A DNA stretch of 64,000 nt from Thalassia testudinum (lineage: Eukaryota > Streptophyta > Magnoliopsida > Alismatales > Hydrocharitaceae), in assembly GCA_037157565.1 (NCBI GenBank), contig JAZHRO010000003.1:39445001-39509000 (forward strand), written 5' to 3'. The position numbers and the translations under genes are program-made. The notes below the pieces were generated by a model, which saw nothing but the letters and a program-made list of their open reading frames with translations, ran no database searches and had not been told where the DNA came from. Positions 43,540-57,000 of this stretch are shown piece after piece (the first letter of the stretch is position 1; every line of letters starts with the position of its first letter).

Positions 43540-43840
43540 ATCATTCCCGTTACCAATCCTCGAGGGGGCTCTGGCACTAGTACTTTGGGATAGCACTGTC
43601 CATGACACCACCCAGAAGCTCACAACCCCAAAACACAATGGGTGTAAAGGGGTGCAGCACTTGCTCCAACACTATTGGTAGAGCACCGTCCAAGATACTT
43701 GAGCTGCTAAAATGCGCTTTAATGCTCCATCTAAAGATATGAAATATAGATATGGACCAACACTGAGTCGATAACATGTTGACATTGCATCCTCAAAGGA
43801 GGCATTTTCCTCCTCAACGGTGGGAACTCAAACCAATGAT
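43540..43840 (-). other. Structured 3' module, family C
   Basis: It is homologous to the M module. One unit (43570-43605, 36 nt) keeps the layout TCATGG, 2 nt, AGTGCT, ATCCCAA, AGTACT, 4 nt, CCAGA, with the two 6-nt arms fully paired. A second, degenerate unit with TTGGAC-GGTGCT lies near 43665-43695. Upstream on the minus strand is GGAGG-AAAATG-CCTCC, matching in position the GGGA/TCCC hairpin of M (about 9222-9237). Confidence 0.6.
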
Positions 43841-44437
43841 CTGCTTCGGACTTTTACTAAGTCCAAACAAGGGAGTTTCTTCAAATTTTTAGTTGTTTCT
43901 AAGTGTTGGGTTGTGTGTGAAAATTGACACAAGAAGTTTCTCAAGACATGGAAGTTTTTGAATCAGAAACAAAGCTAAATACTTTACATATTACAAAATA
44001 TGATCAAGTCACCTGAACTATCATGAGTTCAAGTGGAATTTTTAGAGAAGGATATCTGATCTAGTCTAAAATAGACCATGAAATTCTAATGATCAGATCT
44101 ACATCCTCATCCCTAGTTTGTTAAAGATTAAATCCCATTCTATCAAAAGTGAGTTTTTACACCTTAGTCCCGATTTCAAAATTTTTCCTCAAAAAGTTTC
44201 CAACATTTTTAATTTTTTGGGTATGCAAGTAGGAAATAAACTAAAGAAAAATGCATGTTTTTAGGTTTTGAAAATCCTAAATCGATCGTCAAATTTTAAA
44301 AACACCCCCCCATGGTTAAGATATGCCATGTCCTCATGCATTAGGAGGGAAAAGGGATCACCTTAGTGAAGAATGGTCAGGGTTTAGGATGATCAAAACC
44401 TGGAAAAAGAAGAAAAAAAGAAAAGTAGGAAAAAATG

Positions 44438-44453
44438 ATGGGTTACCTCCCAT
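44438..44453 (-). other. Conserved post-pol hairpin, family C
   Basis: ATGGG and CCCAT pair around AGGTAA on the minus strand, just after the pol region. M has ACGGG/CCCGT here, so both sides of one pair changed together. Confidence 0.7.
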
Positions 44454-44495
44454 CCAGTGCTATCTTTTACGCCATTCATCTGGGCATTGTGTGCA

Positions 44496-47400
44496 TTAGT
44501 GATCAAGGGTGGCTGGCTCAGTAAAATTAAAAGATTCAGACGGAAGGTTAGGCATATGATCAAAATAGGGCTTTAAATGTTGGCCATTGACTTGAAAGGT
44601 CAAATTAGTTTTTGGGTCAAAAAGATCAACAGCGCCGTATGGATATATTTTATGGACAATAAAGGGGCCAATCCATTTATATTTTAATTTGCCAGGAAAA
44701 AGACATAATCTCGCATCGAAAAGCCAAATGCGTTGATTAATGTCAAAGTGTTTCCGAACAATATATTTATCATGAAATTTCTTTGTTCGGTCTCTATAAA
44801 TCCTCGCATTTTCATAGGAAAAATTACGTAATTCTTCCAATTTAGTTAATTGTAATTTTCTATGGATACCGGGGACAGATAAATCCAAGTTGAGTTATTT
44901 TATAAACTAAAAAGCCCTATGTTCTAGCTCTACTGGGAGATGGCATGCCTTCCCAAAAATCAGATAGAAGGGAGACATGCCGAGTGGAGTTTTAAAAGTA
45001 GTACGGTAGGCCCATAAAGTGTCATCCAATTTGGTGGACCAATCTTTATGGTCGGGCCTAACTGTCTTTTGGAAAATATTTTTAATTTCCTGGTTAGAAA
45101 CTTCAGCCTGGCTATTTGTTTGGGGGTGATAAGGTGTGGAAATTTTATGATTAACCCCATATTTAGAAATAAGGTAAAGGAATTGTGAGTGGGTGAAATG
45201 TGAGCCTCCGTCACTGATAGTGGCCTTTGGTATGCTGAATCTTGAGAAAATATTTTTCTTAAGAATTTCGACAACCACACAGTGATCACTAGTGCAGGTG
45301 GGTATTGCTTCTATCCATTTAAAAACATAGTCGACTGCGACTAATATATATAAATACCCACCAGAGTTGATGAATGGTCCCATGAAGTCGATGCCCAAAA
45401 CATCAAAAATTTCAACCTCTAAAATAGGATTAAGGGGCATCATATCCTTCCGAGTCATGTTGCCGATGCTTTGGCAACACACACTAGACCGAACAAAGTC
45501 ATGAGCATCTTTGTGCAAGCAGGGCCAATGAAATCCTGCATTAAGGATTTTAGCTACAGTTTTCTTGCCTGAAAAATGTCCACCACAGGCCATTGAGTGA
45601 CAATGTGTCAAAATATCATGGATTTCAGAATCGGGGACACATCGTCGAATGACCTGATCGGCACAAGTGCGGAAAAGGTCTGGCTCCTCCCAAAAATAAT
45701 ATTTAATATCAGCAAGGAACTTATCCTATTTTGCTTTTGGCCAATCAATGAGGATTCATTCTATTGCTAAGTAGTTTGCGATAGGCGCAAACCAAGGGAG
45801 GGTAGTAGTAGCTAAAATGCTCTCATCGGGGAACTGATCTGGTGGGGTCATTATGTCATTCGTCATAAGACGAGAGAGATGGTTGGCCACTACATTGTGC
45901 GATCCTGCCTTATCCTTGATTTCCAGGTCAAATTCCTAGAGCAGTAGAATCCAATGGATAAGCCGGGGTTTCGCATCTTTCTTTGTCAACAAAGATTTAA
46001 TTGCTGAGTGGTCAGTATATACAGTGACATGTGACCCCAACAGATAAGATCTAAATTTTTCTAAGGCAAATACAATGGCAAGAAGTTCCTTTTCAGTAAC
46101 CGTGTAATTCCATTGTGAGTCATCAAGAGTTTTGCTAGCATAATAGATCACAATGGGCTTCTTGCCAATTCTTTGTCATAGAACGGGCCCTACAGCAAAA
46201 TCTGAGGCATCTATCATTAATTCAAAGGGACTATTCCAATCAGGTCCTTGCAATATTGGTGCCTCAGTAACCTCTTTCTTCAACCTCAAAAGACTCTCCA
46301 GGCACTTATTAAAATCAAATGGCTGGTCTTTAGTGAGAAGCTGACTTAAGGGCTTGGAGATTTAGGAAAAGTGTTGTATAAATTGACGGTAGGAACCCAC
46401 ATGACCCAAAAAGGATCAGATCTGTTTGACAGTAGTGGGTGGTGGGAGCTTAGATATAGCATCTATTTTTCCTTTATCTACCGCGATTCCTTGTTTTGAA
46501 ATAACATGGCCTAAGACAATACCTTCTTGGACCATAAAATGACTTTTTTCCCAGCTGAGGACTAGATTAAGTTCTATGCATTTTTAGAGAGTTCTTTCAA
46601 GGTTTTTGAGACAATGGTTAAAAGAATCTCCAAAAATAGAGAAGTCATCCATAAAGACTTCTAAACATTCACATACCAGGTCTGAACAAAATTGCAAGCA
46701 TGCACCTTTGAAAAGTCGCAGGTGCGTTGCAAAGATCGAAGGGCATCCTTCGGAAAGCAAAAGTTCTGAAGTGGTAGGTGAAAGTTGTTTTGTCTTGGTC
46801 CTCAGGATGAACCGCTACCTGATTATAGCTGGAATAGCCATCCAGAAAATAGTAAAGATCCCGTCCGGCTAACCGCTCCGAGATTTGATCAATAAAGGGG
46901 AGCAGGAAATGGTCCTTCTTGGTGGCGGTGTTTAATTTTCGGTAATCAATACACACGCGCCAAGAAGAAGTGGTTCGAGTGGCTACATGCTTCCCATTAT
47001 CATTAGTGACAACTATTAGTCCAACCTTTTTGGGCAGAACTTGTGTTGGACTAACCTAGGAGCTGACAGAAATGGGGTAGATGATATCAGCATCCAGCCA
47101 CTTAATAATCTCCTTTTTTACCACCGCCTGTAGAATAGGGTTCAAGCACCTTTGTGGTTGGCGAGAGGGGTGAGAATCATCCTCTAAATATATACAATGC
47201 GTACAATAGGATGGATGAATACCCTTAAGATCAGAAAGGGTCCAGCCAATAGCCTTTCGATATTTACTCAAAACCTGGAGGAGTTTGTGCTCTTGTGCCC
47301 CGGTAAGTCCAGAATTTATAATCAGGGGCAGGGTCTGATTAGGATTCAGGAAGACATATTTAAGGGAGTCGGGCAAAGGTTTTAATTCCAATTGTGGGCC

Positions 47401-50203
47401 CAGCTCTGAAAGAGTTTCTATTTTATGTGTTAGAGGTGAGGTAAGAGTGAAAGGGTATGTTGGAAGGTTAGCTGGATGTGTGGTTAGGGTGGAAGGGTGA
47501 GAAAAAGTGGATTGTTCAGGAACCGTATTGATGGAAAAAAAGGAACCTAAAAGGGAAATTTGCAAAGTTTCCTCCACAATGTTTTCTATTTCTAAATCCG
47601 AATCATCAAAGAAATCTGATTCTTGGAACCACCAAGAAGCTTGAAAAATGTCTAGGGTTATAGATTCACCGCCAAACATGATCTTCATCTTTCCAGAATC
47701 ACAATCAATATTTGCATGGGCGGTGGCTAAAAATGGTCTTCCAAGAATAATGGGGGCAAACTGTAGTGCTTCTGGTACCTCTATGTCCAGGACTAAAACG
47801 TCTACTGCGAATTGACAATTTTTGACCCAAACAAGAACATCCTCAGCAATTCCCCTTGGTTTAATTGTTGATCGGTCAGCTAATTGGAGAGTAACCTTAA
47901 TAGGCTTTAATTCACCGATCTTAAATTCCTCAAAAACAACTGTGGGGATAAGATTAATTGAGGCACCAAGATCTAGCAAAGCACGATCAAATGAGGTATC
48001 ATTAATGATAACTTGAATTAGGGGGCACCAGGATCTTTTCTCTTAAGAGCCAGTCGGCTCTGCACAACTAAGCTGACTGTCTCGGAAAGGATTACCTTTC
48101 CTAAATTTTTGGGCTGCCTTTTCGGAGTACATAAATCGTTTAGGAATTTTGCAAAGGTAGGGATGTATTTAATGGCATCTATGAGAGGGATATTAATTCT
48201 ACTTGGCCAAATAAATCCATTAATTCCTTCTCAGTGGGCTCAGATTTCTTCTTTTTCTTATTTGAAGAGTGGAGGGCTTATGGAAATGGAGCAGGGTTTC
48301 CCTATTTTGCATTAATTAGTTCCTGAACAGTACGAGGGGGAGATGGGGAAGAGTTAATCTGTGTTTCATTAAAGCGGGTTTCTTTAACAGGTAGGGGATT
48401 GTAAGTTGTTTTCCCAGTCCTCAAAGTAACTGCACTTGCAGTTGGTAATTTCTAGGATGAGGATGGGAAGCCTGACTGTTATTGAAACCCAATGGATGCT
48501 GAGCTGCTGGTTGAAAAGGTTGACTGGGATATCCACCTTGGAATTGATTCCTTTGATTATTTGGGTTGGGCATGGGTTGGGAAGGTAAATTCCCAATAGG
48601 TCAATGATCAGGAGTAACCTTAGCTTGGTGTTGCAAGTTGGTAATCATGCGGGTTGCTTCTGTCATTTGAGTCTGCATTCCTTGCAGGGTTTTCATGACC
48701 TGATTATTAGTGTCATCTTGGGATGGTCCAGGTTGATACATAGGTTGCCCATAATTCCTAAAATAGTTTTGCTTGGGAAAAAGAATCGGGTTCGGGTTTT
48801 TCCAGGAGTGATTCGAGTTAGTCCTCCAGTTTTGATTGGAAGTGTTGGAGGGGCTTCTAAATTGCTCTTGGAGAGCATAAATATTTTCCGAGGTGGGATC
48901 AAAAATATTTTGATGAAAATTCCCAGTAAAATCTTGTGGGAAATTAGCTGAAAATTGCTAGCCAGCAGATGTGGCATCAATGATGTGTAGATTTTCTCTT
49001 CGGAGAATGTGTAGGGGGTAGTGTGTGGAGAGTGAGTGTGTGGAGCTTGTTTATTTATGAGCTCTTCTTCCATTTTCTTTGGTGAATTTGCATCTGATCC
49101 AGTCGTTGAGCTAACATATAGAGATCATCTTGAGAGACTGGAACAGAGGTGGATTTGGAGTCAATTTCATGGACTGTGTGTCTGGGGTTTTGTGATCTGC
49201 CAAAAGTGTCCATTGAAGTCATGTTAAATGAGTTTTCACTCATTTTTTCAAAGAGCAGATAAGCACTTTTAGCGTCTTTGTTAAGGAAATTGCCCCCACA
49301 TGAGGCATCCACAAATCATTTCAATTGATCTTCTAATCCATGATAGAAGATCTGCACTAGCTACCATTGTGGAATTTCATGGTGGGGACAACTTCTTAGA
49401 AGTTCCTAAAATCTTCCCCAGGCTTCATGGAGGGGTTCACCAATTTTCTGTTGAAAGGTCGTTATGGATCTTCTTAATGCATTCGTTCGACTGATCAAAA
49501 TTTTTTTTTTAAGAAAAGCGCTTTTTAATTGGGGCTAGGTGGTAATAGGGCACCCAACCGTTCTAAACCAATGAGATGATTTGTCTTTAAGAGAGAGAGG
49601 AAAAAGTCTCATTAACCACACATCTTCCTGCACATTGTAGGAACGAGTGGTTTGAGCAAGGATAGTTAATTCCTCAAGATGACAAGGAGAGTCCTCTCTT
49701 GGAAGACCACGAAAATGTTTAATAAGGTTTAGAATGACTGGTTTGATCTCGAAATGCCCTTGAGGTGTGACCACCCTCGGTCTTTCCTCATAATTGGAAG
49801 GATCATAGAAATCCATAAGAGGAATGACAGGCTGTTGGTGGGGTGGTGGATTTTGTCCTTGGTTAGCTAGGTTCGTGACAGTCCTAGCTAAATCTTCTTG
49901 ATTTTGTTGTAGTCAAACCAAATGGTCGACCATTAATGCAGAGGGATTTGGATTTTGGGTTTTAGTTGGAGGGCCACCTGGCCCTACTGGTATTTCTGGT
50001 TGCTCCAAGTTAGGGAGGTGAGGGCGGGTGAAGTCAGCTTGTGGGTAGGCTGACGGGTTAGAAGTGGAAGCAGAATTTTTTTGACGGCTTCCTGGGTTTT
50101 CCATTTTTTTAGAAGAGGGGGAAGAAAACAATGATTTTCTGCTGTGGGGGGCGAAATCAGATGGTCCCTCAAGGTGTGGTTTTTGGGACCGTCGCCTATG
50201 CAT
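44496..50203 (-). pseudogene. gag-pol: Decayed gag-pol of family C
   Basis: On the minus strand, open pieces follow Athila order. Gag: 50203-49913, then capsid 49816-49535 (LFPLSLKDKSSHWFR), then 49312-48693. Protease: 47979-47056, with [10 protein letters not shown], running into the start of reverse transcriptase. Reverse transcriptase: 46956-46669 ([21 protein letters not shown]). RNase H: 46151-45936. Integrase: 45611-44907, with [18 protein letters not shown] and [10 protein letters not shown]; then its tail 44888-44496, with LWLFDARLCLFPG-like sequence. Several stops and frameshifts separate the pieces. A Cys of the integrase zinc-binding CxxC appears lost (SSVCCQ). It is too diverged from M to be the same family and is not functional. 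Confidence 0.9.
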
Positions 50204-51783
50204 GCACTATTTGGGAAGAATTGGAGGGGAGGAGAAGAGAAAGAGATGAGAGAAAGTGTGCAATTCAAACAAACAAAGCTAGACCTAACTTAAATGCGAC
50301 TCCCTAATAAGAAACCTAAGACTTGGTCGATGTAGGAAATAAGTAATCAATAGTGAATACCCGTTCTGTCAACAAATCTAGCCAAATTGCTTAAGGGGAG
50401 GTTTGGGCCCAAACGTTTCCCAGGGAAAACCCCAGGTGCTTGTACAAACTCGCGCCTGGTCATTTGACATGGCCCCTTAGCCTGAACACCAGATATAGAT
50501 GACAGAATTGGTACTAACTAAAGAAAACTTAAGACCTACATAGCAAGCCTAAGTTGATGAAGCCTTAGGGGTCAAGTTGCTGCAAATTTTAGTTTGGTCT
50601 AGGATACAACAGTGCACACGGAATGTGGAGGACATTAATTGGGTTGTTGCCCTGTTATTTCGATTTTTTTTTCTGTGTGCAGGAATTGGAGAGTGGCTCC
50701 AATGAAAATCAAGTTGTCACACAATTTTTTTGTATTTATGTCTTTTAAGATTCAATTTAATTGAATGTGTTTTAGGGTTCTCTTGTTAAATTTTCAAACA
50801 AGTTCGAAACTCCACAATCAAAGGAGAAACAAGTTGTATGGGTGATTGTATATTTCCTTTAAGTTGTGGGACTAGAAAGAAAGCAAGAAAGAAACCCTAA
50901 TTGGAGTTGAATCCTAATACAGAAAATGACTAGCAATGAAATTTTTTTTTTAGGCTTCCTGAATAGGTAGTGGTCCAAACAATGCAACCAACACCACTAC
51001 CTTATGTGAAATCAAGCAAGGATTCGATAAAATATTTTTGTAAGATTTTAGGAATTTGTTTGATATTTGTTTTGAATTTTTAATTGTACTGGCGTCAAAG
51101 TCCAGAAATGATACTTGTGGGTATTTTGGACTTTTTAGTATTACCACTGACCTCAGAAAATTTTTGTAATTTTATATGATGTGTAGTATTTTACAAGGGT
51201 TCCAGAAAGCTAAATTAGACAAAAATTTGATGAGTATAAAAATTCTAAAAATTCACGAACAGTAGCAAAATAGGAAGATTAGAGGGTGTGACCCCTCTGC
51301 AGTCCACGAAATTTTAAAAATTAAATACAAAGCCAATTGATTTGAAATTTGGAACAGATGTTGCTAACTCAATTTGAAATCATTGTATGAAATTTTATGA
51401 TTTTAGGAGGCCTGTGGTGTTAGGAATCAATTTTTCAAATCCAGATAGAAATCTACACCAGAAAAATAGAACAACAATACTTGCAATGGAGTGGTGTTAA
51501 AGAAACATTCAAGCAAACAATGGATTTTAAAATGCACCACTCCAGTTAATTAAGTTATTTAGGGTCCTGAAAGCCAAGTTTAGTGTATTTTGGTAGTTTT
51601 TTAGGTTAAATTTGACAAGAAATGGGGAACCAACCTTAAATCCACGGGAAGAAAAGGAACTTTAAGCTTTCACTTAAAAAATCTCGCTTTCTCGCTGTAA
51701 TTCCTGCACACACGAAAGAAAGAAAGAGAAGGAGATGAGATCCACTTCAAGCAAGAGAAAATTGACTAATGCAAAGCCGTGCC
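50204..51783 (-). other. Untranslated leader, family C
   Basis: About 1.6 kb without a credible ORF. Around 50401-50460 there are stacked palindromes: GTTTGGGCCCAAAC (50401-50414), then CCAGG/CCTGG arms enclosing TTGTACAA. The region nearest the primer site is AT-rich. I see no clear match to the conserved M/B leader segment. Confidence 0.6.
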
Positions 51784-51801
51784 TCCTCGGCTACGGCGCC
51801 A
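51784..51801 (-). other. Primer binding site, family C (tRNA-Asp type)
   Basis: The minus strand reads TGGCGCCGTAGCCGAGGA, two mismatches from the M site, and lies five bases from the LTR. It fixes the orientation of C. Confidence 0.85.
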
Positions 51802-51806
51802 AGAAG

Positions 51807-54019
51807 TGATTTGAAATACATGTGATTTGCAAAGGCAGGTTTTTAATGCCGTTGTAATACGCGAATTTGCATACACTTTTAAATTTATATCCTAGATAAG
51901 GGAGTATCCAGGGTCGTCCAAGGAGGCAAAAATTGCAATTCAATTCTCTTGCAAAAAATACATCTCAACTTTCTTTTTGGTATTTTAAATATATATATAT
52001 ATTTTGTGTTTTGAAATAATATGGGCAAAGTGCGAATTGAAGCGGAAAGTACTAACACCTATAATTACTTAACTAAAACTTAAGAGATAGATATATCCTC
52101 TTCCTAAGCTCACTCTAGGCAAGTGGAGGCCTAGAGTAATTAGGAAGAAGAGGTGAAACAAGTGCTAGAACCAAAACAACAATTGCAATAGAAAGTAAAA
52201 AGAAGGAAATTTGATTATCTAGAGTTTGTGTTCCTTTCCAAGACAAGTAGAGTAATGCTTCTTCTAGAAATGAAAAAAATCTAAAAGAAATAAAAGAAAC
52301 ACAAATCCTCTTGAAAAATTTGGTGAAGGAGTCTTCTTGCTCGAAGCCTAGCAGCTCCTTGGCTTGAAAAGAGGGCCTCCTTCTTCTCATTCCTTGAGAG
52401 CTCCTCCAAGGTGGATGCTACCACCTTGAATGCTCTCCTCCAAGGGGTGGCCGTGCACCACCCCCAAAAGCTCCTCCAAGGTGGCTTGGACCACCTTCAA
52501 GATCTCCTCCAAAGATCTTCCTTGCCTGGCTTCTTCTTTGGCTGGTGTGGCTCAAGAGAGAAGGGAAGAGGGGAAGGCACCAAAGGGACAGAATATCCCT
52601 TTAATCTTCTTCTTCTTCTCTCTTGGGTGTGGGCTCTATGTGGAATATGAGAGTGAATTTGCTAGCCAAGGATGACTTGAATGGTGGTGGATAGTGGTCT
52701 TTTCATAGAGTAGGATGAGGGGTTAAGGTGCCTCTTGAAATGGAGGGCTAAGATGGAAGGATGGAGGTGGTTAGATGATCTTATGGTTAGGGGTTGTTGG
52801 TGCCACCTAAGGGGTGTAAGGGGGCTAGTTAGGGTTGGTCAAGAGGCACCTAAAAGTGGCGCCAACCATTGAGAGGTGCCATGGGTTGGCACCAACTTTG
52901 AGGTTTCTAGAAGGTAGGATTATGTGGAGGGTGGAGATGGGTTTAAGGGGAGATGTGTGGTGGAGATGAAGGGGATTTTTGGAGGGAAAAGTGGCACCAA
53001 CAAGAGGGTAGTTAGGGTGGTTTTGGCGCCACTTTTAGGTGTCTTTTGGTGGTGGTGGGTAGGCTAGGTTGGCGCCAAGTAGGTTTAGCTTATGTGGAGC
53101 TTAGGTGGAGCTAGTTGGTGGAGTTGTTAGGTAGGGTTTTTAGGTGGTACAAGCCAAGGAAGCTGGAGCATAGCTAAGCTAAGCTAGCTTAGCTAATGGA
53201 GGAGTAGAGGAGGAGATGTTGGAGCTAGGGTTTGGCGGGAGGAGCTGGTTCTGAAGAATCTGGAGCTGAAGTGGAGTAGGCAGCTACTGAAGAGGTCAAC
53301 ATGGGGCTACTCTAGCTGGCTTAGCTTGCTAGTTCTTTACTAGCTAGTAAGCCAAGCTAAAGTGGGCTAGCTTCTATTGAATGGAGCTGAGGTGAGCTAG
53401 GTCAGGTGCTCCTAGGGAGGATTGAGCTGGTTGAGACCGCTAAGGCAGCTTAGCTCAATTAGCTTGAGCTTCCTGAGTTGGGATGAGTTCTTCTTCAGCT
53501 GGCTGGAGTTGAGTGGAGCTGGATGTAGCTGGATCTGAGCTGGGGTGAACTCTAGTCAACTCAGTTGAGCTAGCTAGAGCTCCCTGTGGACTAGTAGGAG
53601 CTGAGATGAGTTGGACTCAGCTAAGTTGAGCTGGATCTAAGATGACCTGAGCTAGGGTGAGCCAAGATGAGCTCTCTTGAGCTGCCATTCAGTTGAGATT
53701 AGCTGAATGGAGTGGGGATGAGCTAACCCTAGTCCACGTGAGCTAGGGCCTAGCTGTGGTGAGCTGGATCAAGCTAAGTTCGAGCTAGTCTGAGCTCCTT
53801 CTTCACCAATTGCCTTCTTGAGTGCTTGGGTTTTAGGGATCTGTATATCTGTTCATCCCTAACACTCACAAAAATACATTAAAACAACAAAAGAAAATGC
53901 AATGCAATCCTAACCTAGTTAATGCTTAAATGCAGCCCAAAAAAGCCATTTGCGGAGTAAAATCCTAAGAGCTAGGTTTGTTTTAGTGCATAAGAATGAT
54001 GATAAACTGGCGTTTATCA
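51807..54019 (-). repeat. Family C 5' LTR (right copy, 2213 bp)
   Basis: On the minus strand it begins TGATAAACGCCAGTTTATC and ends TTTCAAATCA. It has a perfect 19-bp inverted repeat, CACCTAAAAGTGGCGCCAA (52847-52865) against 53023-53041. It also has repeated CAAGGTGG/CCACCTTG palindromes near 52411-52500 and an AGCT-rich block (53155-53810). Confidence 0.9.
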
Positions 54020-57000
54020 GTCCCTGATCAAGAACCTGGACCATTTCCCAAGGCCTTGACCAAGGGAAATAGGAGAAACAAATCCATGGCTCCTAAGGTG
54101 GATCTGCTCAAGTTCTTTGAACATGTCCATATAAACATCCCCTTGATAGAATCAATCTGCCACGTATCGGCTTACGCATAATTGTTGAAAGACATGTGTA
54201 CACCCAAGCATAAGCCGTGAACCAAAAGTGGGTGTCCAATCGTACTGTCAGAGCAAGCCAGCTTTGTAATTTTGAGCAAACTCCCACCTAAGGCAAAAGA
54301 CCCAGGTACTCCTCTGATTTCATGTACCATTGGTGATACCCAATTTGACAGAGCTCTATTAGATTTAGGAGCCTCCACAAACCTATTACCTACATCCCTC
54401 CTTGACCACCTTGAAGAACCTGAGCTTAAACCGGCAAAGGTAACATTGCAGTTAGCTGACAGAACTATTAAGTCAACGAAAGGAGTTATTGAGGATGTCA
54501 TCATTTGGGCATGGGATTTCTATTTCCCGGTGGATTTTGTAGTCTTAGATATGGATGCTCTAGAAAACCCAAGGGATACACCAATTATACTAGGGAGACC
54601 CTTTTTGGCCACTGCTAAGGCCAATATAAATTGTGAGGAGGGCCAAATTGAACTAAAATTCAGGAACTAAACACTGAAGATTGACATCTTTAAGGCCCAA
54701 CAAGGGATTAATTGTGGAGTAATAGAACAAATATGTGATATCAAGACTGTGGTTGATGAACCGCATATTGAGGATAACCTGATGACTTCCGGTCAACCAT
54801 AAGAGGATCAAAACCTGCAATCAGAGGAGTCTGAATCTGACTTAGATACACCCATAACACCTCCCCTTGCTCCTGACACACACTCTAAACCGCCCGCTAC
54901 TACTGATAACACCATTCTAGAACTCAAGCCTCTTCCCGACCATCTGAAGTACGTCTTTTTTGGTTCCAATCAAACATTTCCTGTGATTATCAACTCTAGA
55001 CTCACACCTTACCAGGAATCCAGTTTGATTACTATTCTCCAGCAACATTGTAGAGCCATTCAATGGACTCTCGATGATTTGACTGGTATATACCCCTCTT
55101 ACTGCACACATTGTATCTAAATCGAAGAGGGCACAAGACCTTCTTGTGAATTGCAGAGACGTTTGAATGCTAATCTGCAGGAGGTCATGAAAAAGGAGAT
55201 CAACAAGTGGTTAGATGTAGGGATTATCTACCCGATCTCCGACAGTCGATGGGTGAGTCCAATCCAGGTTGTACCTAAAAAGGTAGGACTCACCGTGATC
55301 ATGACTGAAACTAAAGAAGTCATACTGACCCGTGTGGCAAACTCATGGAGAGTCTGCATTGATTACAGAAGACTCAATACCTCCATGAAGAAGGATCATT
55401 TCCCACTACCATTTATTGATCAGATCCTCTAGAAACTAGCGGGAAATAGGTTCTTCTACTTTTTGGATGGGCACTCCGATTATAACTAGGTGGCAATCCA
55501 TCCTGAGGACTAAGAAAAGACCACTTTCACCTGCCCCTTCGAGAAGTACATGTTCCAAAGGATGCCATTCAGTCCCTGCAATGCACCCGCTACATTTAAG
55601 CGGTGCATGCTTGCTATATTCTCAGATATGGTAGGTGATTATCTGGAAGTCTTCATGGATGAGTTTTCAGTATTCGGAGAATCATTTGATGATTGCCTAC
55701 TGCACTTGGTCCAAATCCTCAAGTGGTGCATTGATGTGAATCTGGTTCTTTCCTAGGAAAAGAGCCACTTCATGGTGCCCGATGGAACTATCCTGGGACA
55801 TCTCATTTCAGAAATGGGCATCCAAGTAGATCGAGCCAAGGTGAGCTTGATTTCCAAGCTCCATATGCCTAGCTCGATCAGGGACATCCAATCTTTCCTG
55901 GGGCAAGTCGATTTTTACCATTGATTCATTCCTGATTTCTCAAGGATTGTGTGCCTCCTGACCACTCTGCTTTCTAAGGATGCACCTTTCGAAATCTCCA
56001 AGGAATGCACTTGAGCATTTTAAATTCTCCAAGATCGAGTTACCCAAGCCCAGATCCTATGGTCCCCTGATTGGTCTCAATCTTTGAGATCATGTGCGAT
56101 ACATCTGACTTCACTGCAGGAGCGGTGCTTGGGTAGAAAATTGATGAGAAACCCGTGGTCATCTACTTCGCTAGCAAGACACTTGACGAGGCTCAACATA
56201 ACTACACAGTTACTAAGAAAGAGCTACTAGACATAGTATTTTCCCTGGAAAAATTCAGATCTTATCTCCTGGGTTCCTGTGTTATCTTTTACTCGGATCA
56301 CATAGCTGTGAGGCATCTCCTTGCGAAGAAGGATGCAAAACCTCAATTAATCTACTGGATCATACTGTTGCAAGAGTTTGACCTCGAGATTCACGACAAA
56401 GCGAGAAAATAGAACGTGGTATCTGATCACTTGTTCTACCTTCCTTCTGAGATCATTGACCCTTCCAGACCCATCACGGAACATTTTTCTGATGAGCACC
56501 TCCTAACTATCAATACAAGGCTTCCATGGTTTGTTGATATAGTAAACTACCTGACATCACATCAGATCCCGCCCGATTGGCCGAAGGCTAAGAAGGACAA
56601 ACTGCTTTCCGATGACAAGTATTTCTTCTGGGAAGACCTGTATCTTTTCCACATCAGTGCTGATCAGATCATTCGATAATGTTTCACGAAAGCAGAATTT
56701 CAAGACATATTCTCTTTCTGTCATGACCATGCATGCGATGGGCATTTTTCAGGTCATAAAACTGCAGCAAAAGACCTCCAATGCGGCTTCTATTGGCCCA
56801 CGATTTTCAAAGATGCATACAATCACTGTAGGCATGCACTCGTTGCTAGACCATAGGAAACATCAGCCATCGTGATATGATGCCCTTATAGTTGATTCTT
56901 ATATGCGAAGTCTTCTACATATGGGGGATTGATTTTATGGGACCCTTCCCTGTTTCGGATGACTTCGAGTACATTTTAGTCGCTATTGACTACGTGTCCA

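Larger units (their letters stand above)
43121..44495 (-). other. 3' untranslated region, family C
   Basis: No env-like ORF is present. It contains a post-pol hairpin (44438-44453), an internal purine motif (about 44302-44320, preceded on the minus strand by GAGGACAT), the structured module (43540-43840) and a second AAGCATGGGGG motif (43491-43510). Confidence 0.7.
40833..54019 (-). mobile_element. Complete but decayed Athila-type element (family C), minus strand
   Basis: It has two LTRs (2262 and 2213 bp), a tRNA-Asp-type primer site at the right, a polypurine tract at the left, and decayed gag-pol between them, all on the minus strand. The LTRs differ at roughly one base in ten over the first 150 aligned bases, so it is old. 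It is inserted in the gag-protease interval of B. Confidence 0.92.
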
